From: Flexistipes sinusarabici DSM 4947
GTDB lineage: Bacteria > Chrysiogenota > Deferribacteres > Deferribacterales > Flexistipitaceae
Assembly: GCF_000218625.1 (NCBI RefSeq)
Contig: NC_015672.1
Span: forward strand, 248,001 to 312,000
Direction of reading: 5' to 3'
Length of the DNA stretch: 64,000 nt
Within the stretch, counting starts at the first letter, position 1. Each line of letters starts with the position of its first letter. Shown in pieces: positions 18,417 through 27,382 of the stretch. The notes beneath the pieces were generated by a model that saw only the letters and a program-made list of their open reading frames with translations, did no database searches and was not told the origin of the DNA. Both the position numbers and the translations under genes were made by a program.

Positions 18417-18770
18417 CTATTTTTGTGATTTATTGTGGCAGTTCTGACACGTTTCAAGCGGGGCATGATAGCCGTCTTTGGGCCACTGGTCATGGCATTC
18501 AAAACAATTTTCTCCGCACCCTTCATCACCGCGGGGCATATTTAAAAGTGAATCTGCAGACAGATCAGGTTTTTTTTCGGCGGGGTCGTGACAATCAATA
18601 CATGTTTTAAGAGATTTGTGTTCCTCTGAATTCTTAAGTTCCGCATGGCAACTCATGCAGTCACCGGCGCATCCGGCATAAGCTTCATTTCCTGAAATAC
18701 CAAAAGCTATAATTCCCAGATATATTGCTGCACAGAATCCAATAAAAGTGAGCCTTTTTGTGACAGACAT
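18417..18770 (-). CDS. Small tetraheme cytochrome c
   Basis: Periplasmic electron-transfer protein of 117 residues. A signal peptide (about residues 1-32, ending EAYAG) is followed by four CxxCH heme c sites: CMSCH (38), CIDCH (57), CFECH (89) and CQNCH (108). There are additional histidines (H51, H102) that could supply distal ligands. It resembles small class III / NapC-associated cytochromes by spacing only; I do not assign a partner. The first 64 bases, encoding most of the signal peptide, lie within the 3' end of hemW in a different frame on the same strand, so the pair is almost certainly cotranscribed. Confidence 0.85.
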   Translation of the reverse strand: MSVTKRLTFIGFCAAIYLGIIAFGISGNEAYAGCAGDCMSCHAELKNSEEHKSLKTCIDCHDPAEKKPDLSADSLLNMPRGDEGCGENCFECHDQWPKDGYHAPLETCQNCHNKSQK

Positions 18771-19795
18771 AAGTTGTCTCCATTTACAGTTAGTAATTCT
18801 TCGTCAATAAGAATAGATATATTGTTTATAAAATCAGAAAAATTTTTATCGTATTTTTTTGCAATAAAATCAAGGTTAATTCCCTCAGTTTTCCGCAATC
18901 CGAAAACAACATCTTCCCTGAACATCTCTTCTTTTGAAATATGATTAATTTCTTTGCTAAAAGTTCCCGACAAATATGTGTTTAGGTCGGCCGGGTTTGA
19001 ATAACGGACTCTGCAGCCGTTTTCATTATATAGCATGGAATGGGCCGCAGCACCAAGACCAATGTATTCGTTCATATTCCAGTAAAGAAGATTGTGTCTG
19101 GAATGATACCTCTGTTTGCAGTAATTGGATATCTCATACTGTGTGTAACCGTTTTGTGAAAGTGTATCTTTTACCAGCATGTATTCTTCTTCAGAGTCTT
19201 TTGAGTCTATATTTTTAAAATAATCGGTATCGGTGGAGAAAGTGTATGCGGAAATATGTTCCGGCTGAAGTTTTTTTAAATAATGCAGTGAATTTTCTGT
19301 GTTTTGTTTGGAAATACCGGGAATGTCAAAAATAATATCAAGGTTTATTGCAATGTGATCGCTGAAACTCCTTATCATTTCATAAGATTTCAGTATGTCA
19401 TCTTTTTTATGAATTCTTCCCAGGTATTGAAGTACATAGTCATCAAAAGATTGTGCACCGAGACTTATTCTGTTTGCTCCGTACTTATGCAATATTCTCA
19501 GCTGATCAATAGTAAAGGATTCCGGGTTAACTTCAAAGGTAAATTCGGTATCCTTATATTTAACAATTTTGAACAATTCACTGAAAAGCTTGTCCAGCAT
19601 TGTTGGATCTATTATACTGGGAGTGCCGCCCCCTATATAAAGTGTATCGAAGTTTCTGTTTTGAATTTCAGAAGCTTCTTTTATAAGTGAGTCAATGTAT
19701 TGTGAAATATAACCGTTATAGTTTGACAGGGAATAAAAACCGCAATATTTACACTTGCTTTTGCAAAATGGGATATGTATATATAAACCTCGCAT
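18707..19795 (-). CDS. hemW: HemW-like radical SAM protein (heme chaperone)
   Basis: Radical SAM protein of the HemN/HemW group, ~362 residues from the ATG at 19795. The cluster motif C11-x3-C15-x2-C18 (FCKSKCKYCGF) and the GGGTPS motif are present. The cysteine directly following the cluster motif in true HemN (CxxxCxxCxC) is absent (CGFYS), which favours HemW, a heme-binding chaperone proposed to deliver heme to respiratory enzymes, over coproporphyrinogen dehydrogenase. An ATG nine codons upstream (19822) is also possible. Its last 64 bases overlap the tetraheme cytochrome gene. It is divergent from the msbA-like gene with ~20-50 bp between starts. Confidence 0.82.
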   Translation of the reverse strand: MRGLYIHIPFCKSKCKYCGFYSLSNYNGYISQYIDSLIKEASEIQNRNFDTLYIGGGTPSIIDPTMLDKLFSELFKIVKYKDTEFTFEVNPESFTIDQLRILHKYGANRISLGAQSFDDYVLQYLGRIHKKDDILKSYEMIRSFSDHIAINLDIIFDIPGISKQNTENSLHYLKKLQPEHISAYTFSTDTDYFKNIDSKDSEEEYMLVKDTLSQNGYTQYEISNYCKQRYHSRHNLLYWNMNEYIGLGAAAHSMLYNENGCRVRYSNPADLNTYLSGTFSKEINHISKEEMFREDVVFGLRKTEGINLDFIAKKYDKNFSDFINNISILIDEELLTVNGDNLCLSQKGSLLLDSVQQYIWEL

Positions 19796-19841
19796 GATAG
19801 ACTTATGGTAGATATTTTTCAAAGATAATCAAGAGGTTAGT

Positions 19842-21572
19842 TTGAAATTTCTCAAAAGATTATGGCAGTATTTTAAAGAATATAAGCTGCTCATAGTACT
19901 TTCTTTTATTTTCTCACTTATTGTTGCTGCCACTAACGGAAGCATTGCCTATATCGTAAAGCCGACTCTTGACGGTATATTTATCAATAAAAATGAGGAC
20001 AAACTCATTTTGATGCCGTTTGTTATTGTTGGTATTTATCTGATAAAAGGTGTTTTCAGGTTTTTGCAGAATTATCTGATGAAAAAAGTAGGTCAGTTGG
20101 GTGTTGCAGAAATACGTAATGATTTATATGCCAAAATTATTAAGCTGCCGCTTAATTTTTTCGGCAAAAGTTCCACCGGCACTCTTATGTCCAGAATAAC
20201 CAATGATGTTAATCTTATGCAAAATGCTGTTACCCATGTTGTTACAGGAATCAGGGAGTGCTTTTCCATAATTGGTCTGGCGGCGGTCGTTCTTTATCAG
20301 GATGCATATTTGGGAACCTTTGCACTCTTTGTGTTACCATTAATAGTTATTCCGATTGTGCTGATAGGTAAAAAAATCAGAAAATACAGCAAGCGCGGCC
20401 AAACAAAAATGGGAGATTTATCTGATGTTTTACAGGAAACTTTTTCGGGGATAAAAGTTGTTAAAGCTTTTGTCAATGAAAAGTATGAACAGTCAAAGTT
20501 TAAGGCTCATAACAATAAATATGTGAAGTTCCAGTTAAGAAGAATGGTTTATAATGAAGCCAGCTCCCCTTTGATGGAACTAATCGGTGCAATCGGTTTA
20601 GCGCTGGTAGTATATTATGGCGGATTAAAAGTAATCAACGGCGAATCTACGCCGGGGACTTTTTTCTCTTTTATGACAGCTATAGTAATGATGTATGACC
20701 CTTTTAAAAGAATAAATAATGCAAACAATGCCATTCAGGCAGCTATCGGAGCAGCTGAGAGGGTTTTCTATGTTATGGATACTCATAATGAAATACTTGA
20801 AAATGACGGAGAACGCGATTGCAAAGCAGTTAATAAACAAATCAGTTTTAACAATGTTTATTTCAAGTATTCAGAAAATGACGATTATGTTTTAAAGGAT
20901 ATAAATATTAATTTTTCACCGGGTACAACAAACGCTTTAGTTGGATCAAGCGGAGCCGGTAAAAGTACTTTTATTAATCTGATACCCAGGTTTTATGATG
21001 TAAGCGAAGGCTCAATAAAAATAGGCGATGTGGATCTCAGAGATTTTAAGGTGTATTCTCTAAGAAGCAACATTGGAATAGTTTCACAGGATCCTTTTTT
21101 GTTTAACGACAGTGTTACACGTAACATAGCCTATGGTATCGAAAATGTAAGTCAGCAGGATGTTGTTAATGCTGCTAAAGCGGCGTTTGCACACGATTTT
21201 ATAACTGACTTGCCGGAGGGATATGAAACAATTATAGGTGAAAGAGGTGTCAGGCTTTCAGGCGGTCAAAAACAGAGGATTACGATAGCAAGAGCTATTC
21301 TGAAGAATCCGCCCATCCTTATACTGGATGAAGCAACAAGCGCTTTGGATACGGAATCGGAAAAAATTGTTCAAAAGGCCCTTGAAAATCTGATGAAAGA
21401 CAGAACCAGCTTTGTTATCGCACACAGATTATCCACAGTGATAAATGCCGATAAAATTGTAGTTTTGGATAATGGCGAAATAGCCGATACGGGAAAACAT
21501 TCGGAACTTCTGGAAACGTCTGAAATCTATAAAACACTTTACAGAATGCAGCTCAAGGATAATGAAGAGTGA
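19842..21572 (+). CDS. msbA: MsbA-like lipid/LPS ABC exporter
   Basis: Half-transporter of 576 residues: six membrane segments (about 1-310) fused to an ATPase domain with Walker A GSSGAGKST (~368), signature LSGGQKQR (~472) and Walker B ILILDEATSALD (~490). The length and the placement at the head of a polysaccharide region fit lipid A-core flipping across the inner membrane, although multidrug exporters share the fold. The start is TTG, with AGAGG eight bases upstream; no ATG gives a complete first helix. The stop overlaps the next glycosyltransferase (GTGA). Confidence 0.85.
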   Translation: MKFLKRLWQYFKEYKLLIVLSFIFSLIVAATNGSIAYIVKPTLDGIFINKNEDKLILMPFVIVGIYLIKGVFRFLQNYLMKKVGQLGVAEIRNDLYAKIIKLPLNFFGKSSTGTLMSRITNDVNLMQNAVTHVVTGIRECFSIIGLAAVVLYQDAYLGTFALFVLPLIVIPIVLIGKKIRKYSKRGQTKMGDLSDVLQETFSGIKVVKAFVNEKYEQSKFKAHNNKYVKFQLRRMVYNEASSPLMELIGAIGLALVVYYGGLKVINGESTPGTFFSFMTAIVMMYDPFKRINNANNAIQAAIGAAERVFYVMDTHNEILENDGERDCKAVNKQISFNNVYFKYSENDDYVLKDININFSPGTTNALVGSSGAGKSTFINLIPRFYDVSEGSIKIGDVDLRDFKVYSLRSNIGIVSQDPFLFNDSVTRNIAYGIENVSQQDVVNAAKAAFAHDFITDLPEGYETIIGERGVRLSGGQKQRITIARAILKNPPILILDEATSALDTESEKIVQKALENLMKDRTSFVIAHRLSTVINADKIVVLDNGEIADTGKHSELLETSEIYKTLYRMQLKDNEE

Positions 21573-22645
21573 AAATCCTTCATGTTGATACGGGCAAAGA
21601 ATGGAGAGGCGGCCAGCGCCAGGCGTTGCTTCTGCATGAAGGTTTGTTGGAAAATAGTGTCGAAAGCTATCTGGCGGGAAATGAATCGGGAAAACTAATT
21701 AAGAAATGTAAAAAAAATTGCATACCTTACAGATATAAAGGTGAAATCAATCCGGTCAGTATTTTTAATCTGAAAAAGATTATCGATCATGTTAAGCCTG
21801 ATATAGTCCATTCCCATGATGCACATTCCCTTACACCCTCATTAATATTAAAATATTTAGGGTTTAAATATAAACTGGTGCACACACGCAGAGTGGATTT
21901 TCATATAAAGAATGGTTTGATGAGCAGATGGAAGTATAATAATAAAAATACCGATTCTTTGGTCGCTATTTCCGAAGCTGTGAAAAATATTCTTATTAGT
22001 GACGGCATAAAAAGGCCCGTTGAAAAGATTTACAGCGGTTTAGACATGAGTTCCGTTGTTAAGCTTTCAGATAATAAGAAAAATGATTTAAGAAAAAAGC
22101 TGGGGATAAATCCCGGTGATTTTATAATAGGCAGTGTGGGAAACTTTGTTCCTCATAAAGATTTTGCAACACTAATCAGAGCTTTCAGATTGGTTTATGA
22201 TGAAAAAAAGAATGTTAAACTTTTGCTTGTGGGGGAAGGAGAGCTTTTAAATGAAATGAGGAAGCTGGCAGAAGATCTTAATATTTCTGATAAAATAATA
22301 TTTACAGGTTATGCGGAAAATGTCGATGAACTGATGAATATTATGGATTTATATGCCGCCACTTCCCAGGAAGAAGGGCTTAATACATCTGTGATTGAGG
22401 CAATGATGCACGGCTTGCCGGTAGTTGCTACAAAAGCAGGGGGATTGCCTGAGTTGGTAAAAGATGATTATAATGGTTATCTGTGTGATATTAAAGATTA
22501 CACAGGTGTAGCTGATAAGCTTACTATCCTTTTGAATGATGAAGAAAAAACACATAGGTTTTCTTTGAACTCATTTGAAATTTCCGAAAAGTTCGAAGAG
22601 GCACATGTGGTAGAAAAATACAGGAATCTTTATCAGAAGATTTAA
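21569..22645 (+). CDS. Glycosyltransferase family 4
   Basis: Retaining GT-B glycosyltransferase, 358 residues. N-terminal KILHVDTGKEWRGGQRQ is the acceptor-side loop of many LPS-core GT4 enzymes. The C-terminal domain has IIGSVGNFVPHKDF and the donor-site motif EEGLNTSVIEAMMHGLPVVAT with the E-x7-E pattern. It starts with GTG overlapping the msbA-like stop, so it is coupled to the exporter and probably acts on the exported lipid. Donor sugar and linkage unknown. Confidence 0.85.
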   Translation: MKILHVDTGKEWRGGQRQALLLHEGLLENSVESYLAGNESGKLIKKCKKNCIPYRYKGEINPVSIFNLKKIIDHVKPDIVHSHDAHSLTPSLILKYLGFKYKLVHTRRVDFHIKNGLMSRWKYNNKNTDSLVAISEAVKNILISDGIKRPVEKIYSGLDMSSVVKLSDNKKNDLRKKLGINPGDFIIGSVGNFVPHKDFATLIRAFRLVYDEKKNVKLLLVGEGELLNEMRKLAEDLNISDKIIFTGYAENVDELMNIMDLYAATSQEEGLNTSVIEAMMHGLPVVATKAGGLPELVKDDYNGYLCDIKDYTGVADKLTILLNDEEKTHRFSLNSFEISEKFEEAHVVEKYRNLYQKI

Positions 22646-22661
22646 ATTGCTTAATAGAAAA

Positions 22662-23351
22662 TCATATTAACTTTTTTCCCAACTTTTCCTCAAGATATTT
22701 TTCAGAAAAATCTATTTTAACAGAGAAATTCTTAATAAATTCTTTCATAGCTTTTAAATTCAAATAGTAACTGTCATGTTTATCAATTACCTTATAATGA
22801 GCCTGTTTATTTAAAATTTTTTCAAAGGCATCTACTATTTCAAAAATGGTGTATCTATAGGGGTTAGCAAAATCGACAACCTGCCGCGGTGGCATTTTAT
22901 AAATAAATTTTGTTACAAGCAATTTGACATCATTAACTTCTATAACATATCTAAAACCATCTTTGTAAATGAAAAACGACTCTTCGTTGATTATTTTATG
23001 GTGGAGAAAATTCAACAGGGTGTTGTGCTCTTTAAAAATGTTGCCTATGAGCTGGGGCAGTCTAATGATGTAATAATTCTCCGATTTTGCTCTTATTATA
23101 TTTTCCATATTCTTTTTGTGGAGATAGTACTCATTTAAAGGGTAATCTTTTGCAGATAAAGCACAGCTGCTAAAATATACAAATTTTTTATTGTTTGATA
23201 GTTTAAGGTTTTTTTTTAGTAAATTTTCTTCTCGAATAAACTCATTTTTATCTGTGCACTTAGAATTGGCTACGCCACTTGCAAAAATTAGTACATCTTT
23301 ACTATCTTCATGTGTGAAAGCCTTTGCAATCTGTCCCGAGCCTATTATCAT
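22662..23351 (-). CDS. NAD(P)-dependent sugar epimerase/dehydratase-like protein
   Basis: A 229-residue extended-SDR-like protein. It starts almost directly with a nucleotide-binding glycine motif (MIIGSGQIAKAF), has VYFSSCALSA in the place of the catalytic Ser/Thr strand and YYLHKK as the Y-x3-K pair. It is shorter than typical epimerases (~300), lacking part of the C-terminal substrate domain. It is on the opposite strand from its neighbours, and its upstream region is interrupted ten bases before the ATG by a hairpin-rich element, so its native promoter may have been displaced. Substrate not assigned. Confidence 0.65.
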   Translation of the reverse strand: MIIGSGQIAKAFTHEDSKDVLIFASGVANSKCTDKNEFIREENLLKKNLKLSNNKKFVYFSSCALSAKDYPLNEYYLHKKNMENIIRAKSENYYIIRLPQLIGNIFKEHNTLLNFLHHKIINEESFFIYKDGFRYVIEVNDVKLLVTKFIYKMPPRQVVDFANPYRYTIFEIVDAFEKILNKQAHYKVIDKHDSYYLNLKAMKEFIKNFSVKIDFSEKYLEEKLGKKLI

Positions 23352-23361
23352 GATATTAAAC

Positions 23362-23578
23362 TCCGTTACTCAAGTTTCGCACTTCGCTATGTTATCGCGA
23401 CCGAGCACTTAAGGGGTTAAGTGCCCGGGTGGCAATCTCAAAAAAATATAAAAGGAGAGATTGCTTCGTCGTTGCCACTCCCTGCCCTGTTAAATGCCGC
23501 AGGCAATCAGCGAAGCTGATATTTAACAGGGTAAACAAAGACGTGCAATAAGTGCAAGTGCGAAACTTGAATCCGTTA
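23362..23578. mobile_element. MITE-like structured element with target duplication
   Basis: A ~203-bp non-coding element. Perfect 15-bp terminal inverted repeats: tcaagtttcgcactt (23370-23384) and aagtgcgaaacttga (23556-23570). It is flanked by a 7-bp direct repeat tccgtta (23362-23368 and 23572-23578), as left by transposition. Inside are three strong stems: gcacttaa/ttaagtgc with a gggg loop (23405-23424); gcaatctc/gagattgc (23432-23464); and ccctgttaaat/atttaacaggg (23485-23531) enclosing a second stem atcagc-gaa-gctgat. No reading frame of note. It sits ten bases upstream of one gene and ~80 bases before the next. This is consistent with a non-autonomous transposable element; a structured RNA is the alternative. 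Confidence 0.75.
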
Positions 23579-23655
23579 TTTCAATTGATATGATATCTAT
23601 TGAAATACATATATTAATACTATATAAAATTCTATCAATATTTATAAGGGATTTT

Positions 23656-24435
23656 ATGAGCGAGGAAATTACAGGAATTGTACTAACGTATAATGGTGAG
23701 AAGTATCTTGATCCGTGTCTGAACTCTTTAAGAGCCTGCGTGGAAGAGCTTGTTATAGTTGATTCAGGCAGTGGGGATAGGACATTGGAAATAGCTGAAA
23801 AATATTCTGAAAATGTTATTCATCATAATTTTGAGAATTATGGCAAACAATGCATATATGCCATTGGGCAGGCGTCCAATCGCTGGATTTTTATTTTGGA
23901 CCAGGATGAAATTTTAGAAAATAAACTAATCAGCGAAATCAATGCTCTGAAAAAATCGGGGTTTGCTCATGACGCCTATTCTATTAGAAGGAGGAATTTT
24001 CTTTTTAATAAAGAGATAAAACATGGAGGATGGGGAAATGATTTTGTTATAAGATTATTTGATAGAAATAAAGCTTTTCCAACGGATAACAACTTTTCTG
24101 TAGTTAAGACTGAAGGAAATGTAAAAAGGTTAAAAAATAGAATAATTCATTACCCATGTGATTCCATAGATAAATATTTTGCCAAGATGCATAGTTATGC
24201 TAGTATTTCTGCTAAGGAAATGTTGGGAAAAAACAGAGAGTTCCGGTTGTATAATCTATTGTTCAATCCTTTATATAGAGCTTTTAAAAAATATGTTTTA
24301 CAAAAAGGTTTTCTTGACGGTATGTATGGGGTTATTCTGGCTGTTATCTCGTACTATTTTGTGTTTCTTAAATATCTCAAGCTTTGGGAGATTACTAATA
24401 TTAATCATGAAAACAAAAATAATGGTGATATATGA
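23656..24435 (+). CDS. Glycosyltransferase family 2 (WaaE/KdtX-like)
   Basis: Inverting GT-A enzyme, 259 residues from the ATG at 23656, chosen because MSEEITGIVLTYNGE is the family N terminus and ATAAGGG precedes it; the frame extends 22 codons further upstream into AT-rich DNA without family character. LVIVDSGSGDRT and ILDQDE (nucleotide-sugar and metal site) are visible. Overall pattern resembles WaaE-type beta-1,4-glucosyltransferases of LPS inner core. The stop overlaps rfbA. Confidence 0.8.
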   Translation: MSEEITGIVLTYNGEKYLDPCLNSLRACVEELVIVDSGSGDRTLEIAEKYSENVIHHNFENYGKQCIYAIGQASNRWIFILDQDEILENKLISEINALKKSGFAHDAYSIRRRNFLFNKEIKHGGWGNDFVIRLFDRNKAFPTDNNFSVVKTEGNVKRLKNRIIHYPCDSIDKYFAKMHSYASISAKEMLGKNREFRLYNLLFNPLYRAFKKYVLQKGFLDGMYGVILAVISYYFVFLKYLKLWEITNINHENKNNGDI

Positions 24436-25316
24436 AGGGTATCATTCTGGCGGGTGGCCGCGGCTCGAGACTCTTTCCAGTTACAAAAGCTGTCTGTAAA
24501 CAGCTTTTGCCTGTTTATGACAAACCGATGATTTATTATCCGCTCTCTGTATTAATGCTGGCTGGCATAAATGAAATTCTTATTATATCAACTCCGGAAG
24601 ATGTCCCGAGGTTTCAAAACCTTTTAGGGAACGGCAGCTCTTTTGGACTAAAATTAAAATATAAAGTACAAAAAACTCCGAGGGGACTAGCTGAAGCGTT
24701 TATTCTCGGTGAAGAATTTATCGGAGATGACGACGTTTGCTTAATTCTCGGTGATAATTTATTTTATGGAGACAGACTTACATCACTTCTTAAAAACAGC
24801 ATTGAACATGTGCGCAACAAAAGAGGAGCCAGGATTTTCGGTTATTGGGTCAAAGATCCACAAAACTACGGGGTAGCCGGGTTTGATGAATTAAATAACG
24901 TTACAAGTCTCCAGGAAAAACCAGAAAATCCAAAAAGCAACTACGCGTTGGTGGGACTGTATTTTTATGATAACAGAGTTGTAGATATAGCAAAAAACGT
25001 TGTACCTTCTGAAAGGGGAGAGCTTGAGATTACATCTGTAAATGAAAAGTACCTCAACGAGAAGAAGCTTTCTGTAGAGCTTTTGGGCAGAGGGTATGCC
25101 TGGCTTGATACTGGTACACATCACGCCTTATTGGAGGCGGGTAATTTTATCAGGACAATTGAAGACAGACAGGGGCTTAAAATAGGCTGTATAGAAGAAA
25201 TTGCGTTTCATAATAAATGGATTGATAAAAAACAGCTGCAAAAACATGTCCAGTTGAACAGGAACAGCCAGTATGGTGATTATTTAGAAATGATCATGAC
25301 ACAGGGAACTGACTGA
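24432..25316 (+). CDS. rfbA: Glucose-1-phosphate thymidylyltransferase
   Basis: Makes dTDP-glucose from glucose 1-phosphate and dTTP, the first step to dTDP-rhamnose and other dTDP-sugars. The 294 residues match RmlA: GGRGSRLFPVTKAVCKQLLP at the N terminus (nucleotide binding), ILGDNLFYGD (metal), EKPENPKSNYALVGLYFYD and WLDTGTH. ATGA overlap with the upstream glycosyltransferase. The next gene of the pathway, rfbB, is only a remnant here, and rfbC/rfbD are not in the window. Confidence 0.94.
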   Translation: MKGIILAGGRGSRLFPVTKAVCKQLLPVYDKPMIYYPLSVLMLAGINEILIISTPEDVPRFQNLLGNGSSFGLKLKYKVQKTPRGLAEAFILGEEFIGDDDVCLILGDNLFYGDRLTSLLKNSIEHVRNKRGARIFGYWVKDPQNYGVAGFDELNNVTSLQEKPENPKSNYALVGLYFYDNRVVDIAKNVVPSERGELEITSVNEKYLNEKKLSVELLGRGYAWLDTGTHHALLEAGNFIRTIEDRQGLKIGCIEEIAFHNKWIDKKQLQKHVQLNRNSQYGDYLEMIMTQGTD

Positions 25317-25317
25317 T

Positions 25318-25482
25318 ATGACTGAAAACAAATATAATAATATTCTGGTAACCGGACTTGATTGTAGATATGCAATTAACTGTGATAAAATTAAGAAAGA
25401 GCTTAACCGGAATCAAAAAGTAAATTTAAAAAAAGAGTTGGATACGACTGTGAATTGGTATATAGCAAATAGCAATAATTGA
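25318..25482 (+). pseudogene. rfbB: Internally deleted rfbB (dTDP-glucose 4,6-dehydratase) remnant
   Basis: A 54-codon frame begins one base after the rfbA stop. Its first 13 residues (MTENKYNNILVTG) are the start of an RmlB Rossmann strand. The remaining ~41 (from LDCRYAINCDKIKKEL to TVNWYIANSNN) match the extreme C terminus of RmlB, where family members read GHDRRYAI...KI..ELGW...TV.WY..N. About 270 codons between are missing, without loss of frame. The catalytic TDK/E and YxxxK residues are gone, so it cannot be a dehydratase. It is a deletion remnant, possibly still translated. Confidence 0.85.
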
Positions 25483-25532
25483 AAAAAAAGCAGAAGTCTT
25501 TATTATCAAATAATGATTATAGAGGAAGTATT

Positions 25533-26282
25533 ATGGAAAACAAACTTGAAAAGCAGGAGATGGAATATAGTTTTCCTTATCATTATATTCCTTCGATAAA
25601 CACATATTTCCAACAACATAAGAATATGCGCTGGGGCTATATATATTTAAGTTACATCAAATTTGTCGTAGATATTATAAATGATTATAAATTTGAATCA
25701 GTTTTGGACATTGGCTGTGGTGATGGAAGGTTTCTTCACGAGTTAAGGAAAAATAATAAATATATTCATTTAGAGGGTATAGACATATCCGAACAAGCTG
25801 TTGCATATGCAATAGCTTTTAACAAAAAAACAGATATTGCTTTTTCATGTGGGGATATTACTAAAAAAGAAAATTTAAACAGGAAGTTTGAATGTATTAC
25901 CTTAATAGAAACTTTGGAACATATACCACCGGAAAAAATAAATTTATTTTTGAAATCTTTAAGTGCCAAATTAAACGAAAACGGAAAACTTATTTTAACG
26001 GTACCTAGCAAGAATGTAAAAGTTGACGATAAACATTTCCAACACTTTGATATAGAGACCTTAAAATTTACTATAAAAGATTTCTTTGAAGTTGAAGATT
26101 ATTATTATGTTAATAGCAAAAGCAGATTTGTTAAAAGAATTGATAAAATAGTAAGCAATAAGAATTTTATTATTACAAACAAAAAATTAGTAAATTGGTT
26201 ATTTGATAAGTATTATAAATATTTCTTTTTTTGTGAAAAAAATAAATGTAAGCGTATAATAGCTATACTTAACAAAAAATGA
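25533..26282 (+). CDS. Class I SAM-dependent methyltransferase
   Basis: A 249-residue methyltransferase from the ATG at 25533 (AGAGGAAG upstream); a TTG 18 codons earlier overlaps the rfbB remnant and is less likely. SAM motif VLDIGCGDGRFLHEL (~55-70), the acidic EGIDIS, and LIETLEHIPPEKI are clear. The C-terminal tail is rich in Lys and aromatic residues. Similar proteins in O-antigen loci methylate sugars or cap chains; the target here is inferred from context only. Confidence 0.78.
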   Translation: MENKLEKQEMEYSFPYHYIPSINTYFQQHKNMRWGYIYLSYIKFVVDIINDYKFESVLDIGCGDGRFLHELRKNNKYIHLEGIDISEQAVAYAIAFNKKTDIAFSCGDITKKENLNRKFECITLIETLEHIPPEKINLFLKSLSAKLNENGKLILTVPSKNVKVDDKHFQHFDIETLKFTIKDFFEVEDYYYVNSKSRFVKRIDKIVSNKNFIITNKKLVNWLFDKYYKYFFFCEKNKCKRIIAILNKK

Positions 26283-27382
26283 AAAAAACTCTTTTTCGTA
26301 TCACAAATAATTTGAATGTGGGGGGTGTGCAAAAAAGGCTACTGGAGACGCTGCCAGAGCTTTTGCCCTATTTTAATATCCATATCATTGTTTATAAAGA
26401 AAGAGGGGCTCTTGCTGAGGAATTTGAAAAAAGAGGGATAAAAGTTCATTTCATACCATCAAAGACCACATGGGACATTTCGTGTATTTTAAGGATTAGA
26501 AATTTGTTAAAAAAATATCAAGCTGATATTGTGCATACTCATTCTTACGGCGGGTGTATAAAAGGTTCTATTGCTGCTAAATTGGCGGGTGTGGAAAAAG
26601 TTGTTTCACATATTCATGTCCCTTTGGAAATGCACTGGTACGGGAAGTGGAAAGTAAAAAAATATAAAAAAATGGTGATAGAAAAATTAGTACATAAATT
26701 TTTTACGGATAGAGTTGTTTTTGTTTCAAAAACATTAAGGGACGAATACATTAATAAGTGTACATTTATAGATAACCGCGGCAAATTGAGAGTTTTATAT
26801 AATGGTTTTGATATATCGAATTTCCCTCTATTGCCCAAAGAATATGATGGAGATGTTTTTATAATAGGAAGCATGGGAAGAATCGTTGAATCTAAAAACT
26901 TTTTCTTTTTTTTGCAAGTTGCATCGGAATTAGTGAAACAGGATGTAAATTTTTTGTTTTATATTATCGGCGACGGACCTTTGCTGAATCGTTTGAAAAG
27001 CTATGTTAAGGAAAAAAACTTAGAAAGACATTTTGTTTTTACAGGAATGATTAAAAACCCTATACGGATGTTAAATGATGTGCATTTGTATCTTTTTTGC
27101 TCGAAAACTGAAGGATTGGGAGGTGCTCTTATAGAGCCTTTATTGACAGGTACACCTGTTCTTGCTGTTGAAAACATGGTAAACAGAGAAATAATGGATT
27201 TAGACAGAGGGGGAGAAGTTTTGGCTGAGGATATAGAGTTATTTGTCAAAAAAATATTTGACATTAAAAATAACTACAATAACTATAAGTCATCTTTGAG
27301 TTTTGAACAATACAGAAGTATTTTTAGTATGGATAGATTGATATCTGACTATAAGGAGTTATATGAAATTGATTCAAAGTAA
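26279..27382 (+). CDS. Glycosyltransferase family 4
   Basis: GT-B fold retaining glycosyltransferase, 367 residues. NLNVGGVQKRLLETLPEL at the N terminus and IVHTHSYGGCIKG are acceptor-domain features; IGSMGRIVESKNF and KTEGLGGALIEPLLTGTPVLA form the donor domain. The usual E-x7-E appears as E-x9-E-like (TEGLGGALIEP). ATG overlaps the methyltransferase stop. One of four GT4 proteins in this run, all diverged from one another. Confidence 0.82.
   Translation: MKKTLFRITNNLNVGGVQKRLLETLPELLPYFNIHIIVYKERGALAEEFEKRGIKVHFIPSKTTWDISCILRIRNLLKKYQADIVHTHSYGGCIKGSIAAKLAGVEKVVSHIHVPLEMHWYGKWKVKKYKKMVIEKLVHKFFTDRVVFVSKTLRDEYINKCTFIDNRGKLRVLYNGFDISNFPLLPKEYDGDVFIIGSMGRIVESKNFFFFLQVASELVKQDVNFLFYIIGDGPLLNRLKSYVKEKNLERHFVFTGMIKNPIRMLNDVHLYLFCSKTEGLGGALIEPLLTGTPVLAVENMVNREIMDLDRGGEVLAEDIELFVKKIFDIKNNYNNYKSSLSFEQYRSIFSMDRLISDYKELYEIDSK

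Noticed and set aside
23590-23655. Upstream start for the GT2 protein at 23590
   Set aside because: The 22 added residues are an Ile/Leu-rich translation of AT-rich DNA without similarity to the family, and the ATG at 23656 has a ribosome site.
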